Translations under genes and position numbers: made by a program
The notes under the pieces: generated by a model
What the model was told of the DNA's origin: nothing
Databases searched by the model: none
Seen by the model: only the letters and a program-made list of their open reading frames with translations
Shown: in pieces, positions 55,690 through 64,000 of the stretch
How the letters are laid out: each line of letters begins with the position of its first letter
Position numbering within the stretch: position 1 is the stretch's first letter
From: Batrachochytrium dendrobatidis JAM81
Taxonomy: Eukaryota > Chytridiomycota > Chytridiomycetes > Rhizophydiales
DNA length: 64,000 nt
NCBI RefSeq assembly: GCF_000203795.2
Contig: NW_006281100.1
Location: forward strand, 39,856-103,855
Direction: 5' to 3'

Positions 55690-57207
55690 ATGTTTGGATC
55701 TGGATTTATTAGTCCTTCTCTATTTAAAAGAGAGGAGCATATCCAAGTTGCTCGAAGAGAGTCTCAGCGTAACCTTCGAGATTTACGTAGAGACCGAGAG
55801 GATTTGGAACGACGAGAGCGACAGCAGGTTGGTGTTTTCATGGCAGCTTTCAAGAACAACTGCTTGCTTTATAAACCGCTTTGCAATCTGTAGTTGCATT
55901 GGTAGTCTTTTTTATAATCTACTTGTTTAATCCACCTGCTAATTTTTGCATTTTATTATCATTTATTTTGAACCATCTGTCTTGTAACCATTTTCATTCT
56001 AAAAAGATGGCTCAACTCAAGTCGCTTGTGAAAAAAGGTGATTTTCCAAAAGCTAATCTACTAGCTCGACAGATTGCTCTGTATCGAAATCTTGCAGATA
56101 AAAATTTTGAGCGGGGAATATCAATCCAAACTGAAGTTCAGGTGCAGCAGCCTTTCTTGAAAGCTGTTGAAATATTTGTATCCCATCATGAATCTAACGT
56201 CGTGTCTTAGATGATGCTATCTAATCAAAAAATCAATCGAGCACACGCTGAATCTATAAAAGCAAGTGATTTTTGCTTGTCAATGATTGATCTTGTCTTT
56301 ATATTTACATGGCGTGTGATCCTATTTGACTTGATACTCTCCATATCTTTAGGGACTTCGACATGGAAACTCGGGAAATACAATAGAAATAGTTCGGCAG
56401 CGTGAGCAAAAATATGAGTCGAGAATGGAAGAGTACGAAACAATAGAGAGTATCAGTAAGTAATGTGCAGTATCATGGGTAAATCGTGCTACTGAGATAT
56501 ATTGACATTTTTTAAAAGTGAATGAAGGATTTGATGATATTTATGAACATGTTACTCTTCGCAAAGATCAGCCAAACCGTTTTGACGATCAAGTCGAAGG
56601 CGTGTTTCGAGAAGCTTTGGATCCTAAAACCAAAATGTGTAGAGACCATGCTATACAAAACACCCCAAACGGCAAGGTGATCTTTTCAACTTTACAATCC
56701 AATATATATTTTGCTGGCATGTCAAAATTAAATCAACAGCTAAAACTTTGTTTTTGGTATTCGATTCATCTACTCTTCTCGATGCATCTCAACAAATTCA
56801 TCAAGATTTTAAATGGACGAGTGTTTTTGCACGTCAAGAACTTTAATCAGTTCATGACACAAAGCATATCTACTGCTACAGTGTTTCTTCCATCCTTGAC
56901 TATTTCAGGAGATATTTTAAAGCAGTGTATTATGCAGGATAGAAAGGCTCTAAGAGCCTTACATCTTTTTGAAGCAACCGAGCATGGCGAAGTTATCTGC
57001 GACTTTCAAGTTGGGGAGTTGGTTAAATTCTTTGGAGATTTCTCCAACAGACAAAGTATGGATGTCAATGACGAAGATCAGGAACCCATCGCAACAACTT
57101 CACATAATACTTCGTATAAATTTGTATCGCTTGATCTTACTCAAACTCTCGAAAGTCTAGGATTGGTCAATGCTGGTATAATATGGGTGTATTCTCCAAC
57201 TAAATAA
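55690..57207 (+). CDS. ESCRT-III (Vps2/CHMP2-like) coiled-coil protein with unusual C-terminus
   Basis: Exons 55690-55827, 56007-56141, 56211-56261, 56353-56455 and 56519 onward join in phase. The protein begins MFGSGFISPSLFKREEHIQ. It continues with the Snf7-type helical hairpin: ESQRNLRDLRRDREDLERRE, MAQLKSLVKKGDFPKANLLA, and QTEVQ. A MNEGFDDIYEHV segment resembles the CHMP2 EMMND.IDD region. The third intron (56262-56352) starts GCAAGT. The frame then runs on for about 220 residues to 57207, with no similarity I recognise, so this could be a fusion, a C-terminal extension, or two genes. An intron beginning at 56674 (GTGATC) is also possible. Snf7 identity is moderately sure; the rest is not. 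Confidence 0.55.
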
Positions 57208-57388
57208 ATGTGAATGCATCTTCTATTTCACCATTTAAAATGATCTAGTCTACACATTGAGTGGTAATTAGATCTGATACTTGATACAAAACAGTTTGAA
57301 TGCGGCTATATCAGGACGATTGTTTTATTGGTAAACCACTTTTACATTACAAAAAAGAAACCAACTCAAAATGAGTCAACTACAAAAC

Positions 57389-57469
57389 GACAACGGCAGG
57401 ACTCGAACCTGCGCCTTCAGAGAAGAATGCATTTCGAGTGCATCGCCTTAACCACTCGGCCACGTTGTC
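57389..57469 (-). tRNA. tRNA-Ser (anticodon CGA)
   Basis: The minus-strand sequence starts GACAACGTGGCCGAGTGG (acceptor strand and D arm) and ends with GCAGGTTCGAGTCCTGC (T arm) and the matching GTTGTC. The anticodon stem is ATGCA/TGCAT around the loop CTCGAAA, giving anticodon CGA, which reads UCG. A long variable arm (type II) is present, as in all eukaryotic tRNA-Ser. There is no intron. The TTTT run after the 3' end (57383-57386 region) serves as a Pol III terminator. Confidence 0.95.
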
Positions 57470-57930
57470 TGAAAAAAAGACGCGTTTTATGTTTAATATT
57501 TTTATCAAATTGTTTGACATGTATATTTAATTTTCAAATATACTATACACTTGCTTGAATCATACTGATCCAAAACTATCAAGTGTGACATTACTCCTAA
57601 TACGCTTTTATCATCAAATCACAAAGTAACCTTTTATTCAAAAGAAAATAGTCAGGATTAGGGTTACCAAATCAGTCGAGGTCAGATGCAGCGAAAATTG
57701 AATGAACATGACATTGCTACTTTACAGAAAAAAATGGGTGTAAACTGCAAAATAGTCGCTTGGAAACTGAATTTTTAACAGCTCCATTCAGGCATCATCA
57801 ATGATTCATTAGCGTCGATTTATTGAAGCTGCAAAGTATAATCAGTTGCTACTACTACGTCTGATGTTGGTCGACTTACTTCACTATCAACAGTAAAATC
57901 TCACAATTGTATCAGCAATCTGTTTACACA

Positions 57931-58385
57931 GCCGTATTCACATAAAATGCAATGTTAAGGGCTTCTAAATATATGATAAGCGGCTCATCTCATGTTTGAT
58001 TGCTGCCAATCTTACTGAAAAACATTGTGTCATTCAATTCTTGAAAAAGTTTGCTGGTTTTTTGCTGTTCATTCTTGTACAAACATAAACCAAATACTCA
58101 CATCGCATCCCTGTTTCAATACACTCCCACCCTTGACATCTTTTCAGTATCTAGTCTCCCTTTTTTCCAAAACAAATATTGGACGGCTGACATGGAATAA
58201 CAGTTGCATTCCCAAGACGTTTTGAACTGCAACCCGAATATATCTGATGTCAGGATACAACAGAGCTTTTATACAAAAAGCAGTCAATCTGTAGTAGGAA
58301 AACAAGAAATACTCGACCATCGCTTATTCCAAGACAACCATTCAAGATAAATACAAGTTCCATTTTACATGAATATGGTGTTATA
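57931..58385 (-). mobile_element. MITE-like element, copy 2 (inverted relative to copy 1)
   Basis: About 455 bp, matching 18434-18886 in reverse orientation over its whole length with scattered differences. Ends: CAGCCGTATTCACATAAAATG at left and CATTTTACATGAATATGGTG at right, imperfect inverted repeats. Confidence 0.8.
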
Positions 58386-59199
58386 GCACGTGCTTTTTTG
58401 TTGGTTAGATGCTCTCCCATTGATGATCATTACGTTTGAGGTATATTGTAGTTGGTGCATGCTATCCCATCTTGGATAGTGCTTAGATATAACCCGTTGA
58501 TCAGCCCTGATTTTCACCAAATCATGTGTATGCGTTATAGCAATCAATACATGATTCATTGACACAAATAGAAAGTTTAGCAAATAAACTCGATGATGAT
58601 TAATAATCGTCCAATATATACATATACCAATTTATGGTATATTTCCTATGCAATTTGCGGTTTGTTTTCCAAACACATCTTTATCTCGATTGATTTTTGA
58701 TTGTCAAAAATAGGATATCACCAGTGGAAAATATTAAAATCACTGCTATGCTCGCCCTAATTCCAGAGATGGACGAGGCTGTAAATACACAATCAGTTTG
58801 ATTACAGCAGTCAAGAAAACTCGAAAGGGTTATCGGTGGTTGATAAACACTGACACAGGAATTTATGAGTGTTATTTCCAAGATTGAGATTTAGATACAA
58901 TCAGTCAAGCCGTGCTAGCAGATACTTGATATACAGTTGAATTTCAAAAAGTTGTTTAAACCAAGACAATTATACTAGACACCCAATAGGCTATTGATCG
59001 ACAGACTGAAAATACTAGCCTATACACGCCATTAAAGCTCCGCAATAATAAATGAGTTGCGGTAATTCTACCAAACCACAACAGGGCTACTGTGTGTCAT
59101 AAAACAATCACACCTTGAAATATGCCGCAGCCTCATGGAAGATTACACCCTTTTAAAATTCAGGATGGATAACAGCCTTGAACACATATGTTCAACAAG

Positions 59200-59207
59200 T
59201 ATAAATA
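59200..59207 (+). promoter_or_regulatory. TATA box of the 57-bp-repeat secreted-protein gene
   Basis: TATAAATA, about 75 bp upstream of the ATG at 59281. Confidence 0.55.
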
Positions 59208-59280
59208 TCCCCAGTTGAATAGTCAAGTTACCATCCAATACCAACTCTTCATTCATCCTCCTACTACACCAGTCTTTGAA

Positions 59281-61227
59281 ATGAAGTTGGTTGTTGTAGT
59301 TCTTGTTGCCATATCTTCAGCTATCGCTATCCCCACTATCCCCAATGCTAAGGAGGATACTGTGATTCTTGAGCGTCGTGGTGGTGGTGATGGAAAAGGA
59401 GATTTTCTTACTCCAAAGTGGGTCGTGCCGCAATCACAAAAAGCTGACGGATCGATCAAAAGAACTTCCATTCCACATTTGCCTTTTCCTGACCAAACCA
59501 ACATAGTAAATAACCCCGATGACTCGAGATCTGTCGATACAACTCACGACTCGGATCCATCCCTCAAATTAACCTCTATTCTCTCATCAAATCCAAAAAT
59601 GTATCCTAATGTAGTTATTGATAAACCCAGGCCGAAAAATCGGAAGTTGAAGGCAGAAAGTCACAATTTGAGCTTGAAGAAAAAAACACTCGACCGCGAA
59701 ACTCTGAAAAATAATTTCAAAGGGACAAAACTTAAATGGGCAGATGGACGTCAAACAGGTTCAATGAATTGGGGTCCTGCGGATGGTCTCGAAGAAGTAA
59801 AGCTTATTCCGAAAATAGGTTATAGGCCTGTACCTAAACGTGATACATATGATTCAGGCGACTTTGAAGGCAATTCAGGCGAGCAATCGGACGATCATTT
59901 AGTCCCAGATGACTATCCACTACCGCATTATTCAAATGAACGACCTAGACATCGTCCAATCGCAGTTGATTACCCACCACCACCTAGTTCACACGAGCAA
60001 TCTAGACATCGTCCAATCGCAGTTGATTATCCACCACCACCTAGTTCACACGAGCAATCTAGACATCGTCCAATCGCAGTTGATTACCCACCACCACCTA
60101 GTTCAAATGAACGACCTAGACATCGTCCAATTGCAGTTGATTATCCACCACCACCTAGTTCAAATGAACGACCTAGACATCGTCCAATCGCAGTTGATTA
60201 CCCACCACCACCTAGTTCACACGAGCAATCTAGACATCGTCCAATTGCAGTTGATTATCCACCACCACCTAGTTCACACGAGCAATCTAGACATCGTCCA
60301 ATCGCAGTTGATTACCCACCACCACCTAGTTCACACGAGCAATCTAGACATCGTCCAATCGCAGTTGATTACCCACCACCACCTAGTTCAAATGAACGAC
60401 CTAGACATCGTCCAATTGCAGTTGATTATCCACCACCACCTAGTTCACACGAGCAATCTAGACATCGTCCAATTGCAGTTGATTATCCACCACCACCTAG
60501 TTCACACGAGCAATCTAGACATCGTCCAATTGCAGTTGATTACCCACCACCACCTAGTTCACACGAGCAATCTAGACATCGTCCAATTGCAGTTGATTAT
60601 CCACCACCACCTAGTTCACACGAGCAATCTAGACATCGTCCAATCGCAGTTGATTATCCACCACCACCTAGTTCACACGAGCAATCTAGACATCGTCCAA
60701 TTGCAGTTGATTATCCACCACCACCTAGTTCACACGAGCAATCTAGACATCGTCCAATCGCAGTTGATTATCCACCACCACCTAGTTCACACGAGCAATC
60801 TAGACATCGTCCAATCGCAGTTGATTACCCACCACCACCTAGTTCACACGAGCAATCTAGACATCGTCCAATCGCAGTTGATTATCCACCACCACCTAGT
60901 TCACACGAGCAATCTAGACATCGTCCAGTTTCGGATGATTATCTAGTACGTACTACAAGCGGAAGACTTAGACGTCCTTTAGTTTTAGTTGATCATCCAC
61001 CACCACCTAGTTCAAACGAGAAGTCTGGACATGATTCAGTTCCAATTGATCATCCACCACCACCTAGTTCACACGAGGAATCTGGACGTGATTCCGCTCC
61101 AATTGATTATCCACTACGTAATTCAGATGAGCAATCTGAGCATCGTCCAACTCAAAGTGGTTGTCTACCACCTGGTTCAAGCGTGTTAGGCTCAATTAGA
61201 AAAGCACTGGGGGCATTCAAGGTATAA
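59281..61227 (+). CDS. Secreted proline-rich protein with 17 tandem 19-residue repeats
   Basis: A single exon, 648 residues from the ATG at 59281, which opens on a signal peptide (MKLVVVVLVAISSAIAIP). An ILERRGGGDGKG segment follows and may be processed after Arg-Arg. Residues about 40-220 are charged and disordered. The array of 17 units (59947-60915) repeats HRPIAVDYPPPPSSHEQSR; four units end NERP instead of HEQS. Degenerate units follow to residue about 640. The sequence resembles Pro-rich wall or surface proteins in style only. It is probably extracellular; no family is recognised. An in-frame upstream Met at 59188 is less likely because it would bury the signal peptide. Confidence 0.8.
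   Translation: MKLVVVVLVAISSAIAIPTIPNAKEDTVILERRGGGDGKGDFLTPKWVVPQSQKADGSIKRTSIPHLPFPDQTNIVNNPDDSRSVDTTHDSDPSLKLTSILSSNPKMYPNVVIDKPRPKNRKLKAESHNLSLKKKTLDRETLKNNFKGTKLKWADGRQTGSMNWGPADGLEEVKLIPKIGYRPVPKRDTYDSGDFEGNSGEQSDDHLVPDDYPLPHYSNERPRHRPIAVDYPPPPSSHEQSRHRPIAVDYPPPPSSHEQSRHRPIAVDYPPPPSSNERPRHRPIAVDYPPPPSSNERPRHRPIAVDYPPPPSSHEQSRHRPIAVDYPPPPSSHEQSRHRPIAVDYPPPPSSHEQSRHRPIAVDYPPPPSSNERPRHRPIAVDYPPPPSSHEQSRHRPIAVDYPPPPSSHEQSRHRPIAVDYPPPPSSHEQSRHRPIAVDYPPPPSSHEQSRHRPIAVDYPPPPSSHEQSRHRPIAVDYPPPPSSHEQSRHRPIAVDYPPPPSSHEQSRHRPIAVDYPPPPSSHEQSRHRPIAVDYPPPPSSHEQSRHRPVSDDYLVRTTSGRLRRPLVLVDHPPPPSSNEKSGHDSVPIDHPPPPSSHEESGRDSAPIDYPLRNSDEQSEHRPTQSGCLPPGSSVLGSIRKALGAFKV
59947..60915 (+). repeat. 57-bp tandem repeat, 17 copies
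   Basis: Exactly 969 bp = 17 x 57 bp between the first and last RHRP codons. Units differ at only a few synonymous positions (GATTAC/GATTAT, ATC/ATT) and at the HEQS/NERP end. All frames stay open on the plus strand in at least one alternative frame because 57 is a multiple of 3. Confidence 0.95.
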
Positions 61228-62811
61228 ATTAATATTAACTAGGCTTTATAATATGAATACCCTATGATCATGTTAACTAACCTTTAAACAATTTTAGCCA
61301 AGCTGTATACCCTCTCATACATCTAGTGAAAATACTATCACATATGATTAAATTAGAATGCACCACAGCAATTATTGAAAGCCATCCTGGAATAAACACC
61401 AATCATTATCAACCACTTGTTCATGTTTTCTTGCATAGAGAGCCACAAGCCAACCTAAATAAATCATGTTGAATTGTATTCACATTACCAAGCCAAGGCT
61501 AATTCATTATACTCGAGTCCAGTGCTAGTTTTATTTGACAGCTTTAAATTATATTTATATTTTTGATACCTTTTATTCAGCAGAGGCTAACAGATTATAC
61601 AAACAACTACAATGACCATAAATACATTGAACAAACGGTTTGGACATTGTTCAACTCCAAGCAGCCAATCCAGGTATTCGTTAGCAACTATTCATAGTAA
61701 CTAGTTGTACTTTTCTACCCATTATTTTCTACTTTTTATTATTACAGTCTACCAATTTATTTATGATGAATACATTTCAACAGATTATGGTGCGCTAGAC
61801 AGTGAAGCAACCATTCTACAACGATTAAAAACTCGTACACTCGTGTAATCTCCAGTGCAGTTTATTTTATCCGATCTACCAATCGACTGTATGATTACAG
61901 CCAATTAGCACGCCTTTTGTCATCTCCTACTTTGCTTATTAACCCAACCTAATGATTTCAATATTGAAATGAACAAACTATACTGCCAATTACTCCGATT
62001 ACTCCATTTGTACCATTTGCCACATGTCGAGTATGTTGCTATATCATGTGGTTGTGTTGGTGTCGATACATATGAAACCATTCAGATTACAAACAGTATC
62101 ATAGCATGATTGATATTGGTCATCAGCATGCACGCTATCAGTTCAAGTCATTGACATTACTGATCATGTATCCATTTTTGAGTACTCGGAGTCGATCATA
62201 CTCGAGTCTCGTCTGAACATATGCAGAACATGCATACAGCCAATACAGCCGATACATCCCGAATCTGTCTGTAGTGTGATATACTTTTATGCTATGCCAA
62301 GCATCCCAATCTGACAACATGGCACAAGCTAGCTAAAAAGCTGCATAGTAGTTTAACCAATCTAAATCAATCTAAATCGAGTTGAAGTGAATTGAAGTGA
62401 GTTGAAGCGATATTCGCAAGTTTACAACACACATGAATTGCACATGGTAAACATGGCTTAGATTCAAATTCAATTCCTAGCTTGTAAATGACTGGATATC
62501 AACGGGTATTCATCCTACACTGTATAGTATATATTTCTTGAACCCACATTCACGCAGTCATCTTGATCAAAATCAACGCAGTAATGGACCCGCTTCACAT
62601 GCATCGTTTGGATATGTGATATATCAACACATGTGCTTGATACTCGTGTGTTAATGCATCACATCACATGCACGTTTTAGTCAATTCGACACTACAGTGT
62701 CAATTCAAAATATAAACCATGTAATGCAGCCAACTCCATCGTCCCATATTGTTGTAATAGTTTAGTTTTGTACTTGCCACATATACACTAGATATTCAAA
62801 CCACTGTTCAA
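61228..62811. other. Intergenic, no gene seen
   Basis: AT-rich. A short run of GAAGTGAATTGAAGTGAGTTGAAG near 62383-62408 is a small degenerate direct repeat. TATAAA at 62711-62716 is the likely TATA box of the M36 gene, about 96 bp before its ATG. Confidence 0.5.
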
Positions 62812-64000
62812 ATGTTTGTTTCTACCGTTTCTCTGGTTCTTGCTCTTGCCACATCCGCAATCTTTGCGGCTCCGACTGTTTTGTCTGCAGAAAATGCCAT
62901 GGACAGCTCTTTATTCTATTTTCCAAAATCCACCTATCACAATATTCCCTATGATCACTCATCCAGTCTTATGGCTCTGTCCAATACTGACTCGGTCAAG
63001 ATTGGTGTTGCATATCTCTGTGACCAACTCAATCTCACACCTAACGAGTTCAAGGTTTACAATAACTTTACGGACAGTGTTGGCGTGACTCATGTATATG
63101 GTGCTCACATTATCAATGGTGCACGTGTAGCCAATCACCAAGCTGCTGTCCATATCAAAGACGGTCAAATTACGTCGTACTCTACTTCGTTTGGTACTGA
63201 AAGCCATTTTGCCAAAAGTGAGCTTTCAATTGCGGAACCCAAAACCAAACTGACGTTTGAACAGGTTGCTGATATTGTGTCCAAGGCCAAGGGCTTGCCA
63301 GTTTACTCTGGTTCTAAACATGAGCTCGAGTATGTCCAACAGGCTGATGGCACGCTTGCATATGCTTACAAATTCCAGCTTCGCGACGAGGATGTTAATT
63401 TCTGGTTCCAAGTTTGGGCCGATGCCAACACTGGTACGGTATTTCAGGTTCAGATATTGATTTTTATGGATTCAGCACTAATCTGAATGTAAATGGATTG
63501 ATATTAGGCAAACTGGTCCAGGCTGTTGATTTTGGTCATCATGCAACATACAAGGCTATTCCAATTCCTGGTCTCAGTCCTGATGATGGATTCTCCAACA
63601 TCAAAGATCCAGAATACAAACCATCGTCGCCTAATGGATGGACAAACGGAACCCTTACCCGTGGCAACAACGCTGAGGCGGTCAACACTGCAAACACTCC
63701 ATCGACTCCAGGAACTGGTATTAATGGTGTGTTTGACAGTAAATTCAATCCTGCAACTGATATTAACGATGCAGACAACATACAAGCAACAGCCGTCAAT
63801 CTGTTTTATCTTGCCAACCTGATGCACGATATCACATACCAGTATGGTTTCAACGAGGCTGCTGGCAATTTCCAAACCGACAACTTTGGCAAAGGTGGTA
63901 AAGGCAGCGATGCTGTTGTTATCAGTGTTTTGGACACGGCACGCAGAGAGAATGCTGATTTCCACGCTCCTCCTGATGGCGAGCCTGGCAGAATGCGAAT
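62812..64000 (+). CDS. M36 (fungalysin) extracellular metalloprotease, 3' end outside window
   Basis: Exons 62812-63447 and 63522-64000 (open to the edge), separated by a 74-bp intron; 371 residues are visible. A signal peptide (about 1-19) is followed by an FTP/PepSY-type propeptide (DSVKIGVAYLCDQLNLTPNEFKV...GAHIINGARVANHQAAVHIKDGQI). The start of the catalytic domain is visible: AVNLFYLANLMHDITYQYGFNEAAGNFQ, then NFGKGG.GSDAVV and DGEPGRMR. These are M36 signatures, and the zinc-binding HEYTHG-type motif should lie just beyond the window. Fungalysins degrade collagen, elastin and keratin-like substrates and are expanded in amphibian-infecting chytrids. The gene looks intact as far as seen. 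Confidence 0.93.

Larger units (their letters stand above)
57208..59280. other. Gene-poor region with tRNA and MITE
   Basis: Contains tRNA-Ser at 57389-57469, a MITE-like copy at 57931-58385 and the promoter of the repeat protein. No other gene is supported. Confidence 0.6.

Noticed and set aside
59947..60915. CRISPR-like array of regular repeats
   Set aside because: Units are contiguous, coding and without unique spacers, and the genome is eukaryotic.
59909..60946. 345-codon open frame overlapping the 57-bp repeat array
   Set aside because: It arises because the repeat length is a multiple of three, so one stop-free unit stays stop-free. It lacks a signal peptide and the real frame has one.

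Overview
The window is nuclear DNA of a fungus with short introns (mostly about 60-110 bp, GT-AG plus several GC-AG). Families of rapidly evolving secreted proteins sit beside conserved housekeeping genes. A secreted A1-type aspartic protease homologue is cut by the left edge and an M36 (fungalysin) metalloprotease is cut by the right edge. Together with a U11/U12-65K minor-spliceosome protein, Drs1, transportin, a P5B ATPase and several lineage-specific secretory proteins, this points to an early-diverging fungus, most likely a chytrid such as Batrachochytrium. The genus is an inference from gene content, not from an alignment.

Layout. (1) 1-18 kb is an accessory, secretome-rich block. It holds the aspartic protease homologue (minus), a secreted coiled-coil protein with two LPPSY motifs, and then a tandem duplication of about 6 kb. 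Each unit carries a gene for a secreted protein of unknown family (317 aa; truncated in the second copy) and a large secreted Q/P-rich coiled-coil protein (858 and 1169 aa). Unit 1 contains a 666-bp solo LTR with a 5-bp target duplication; unit 2 has the matching empty site. (2) 18-20 kb holds MITE-like elements and one small four-exon gene of unknown function. (3) 21-57 kb is a dense housekeeping block: transportin (karyopherin beta-2), MPDU1-like PQ-loop protein, P5B ATPase, U11/U12-65K, mitofusin Fzo1, Spc25, a secreted Cu/Zn superoxide dismutase, an Ala-rich protein, an RNF5/RMA1-like RING E3 ligase, an unrecognised multi-exon gene, Coa1, Drs1/DDX27, a Gef1/ClC antiporter and an ESCRT-III-like gene. 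(4) 57-64 kb is again sparse and secretome-like: a tRNA-Ser(CGA), a MITE copy, a secreted protein with 17 tandem 57-bp repeats, and the start of the M36 protease.

The housekeeping genes do not form one pathway. They cover nuclear import, ER glycan donor use, polyamine/cation transport, minor splicing, mitochondrial fusion and cytochrome oxidase assembly, kinetochore function, ER-associated degradation, rRNA processing and endosomal sorting. The secreted genes share signal peptides, TATA-like boxes about 50-105 bp upstream of the ATG, and internal repeats. Their interiors have diverged strongly while their flanks stay conserved, as expected of a fast-evolving host-interaction or cell-surface compartment. 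Exon coordinates given in the entries were built by hand from splice signals, reading-frame phase and family homology.
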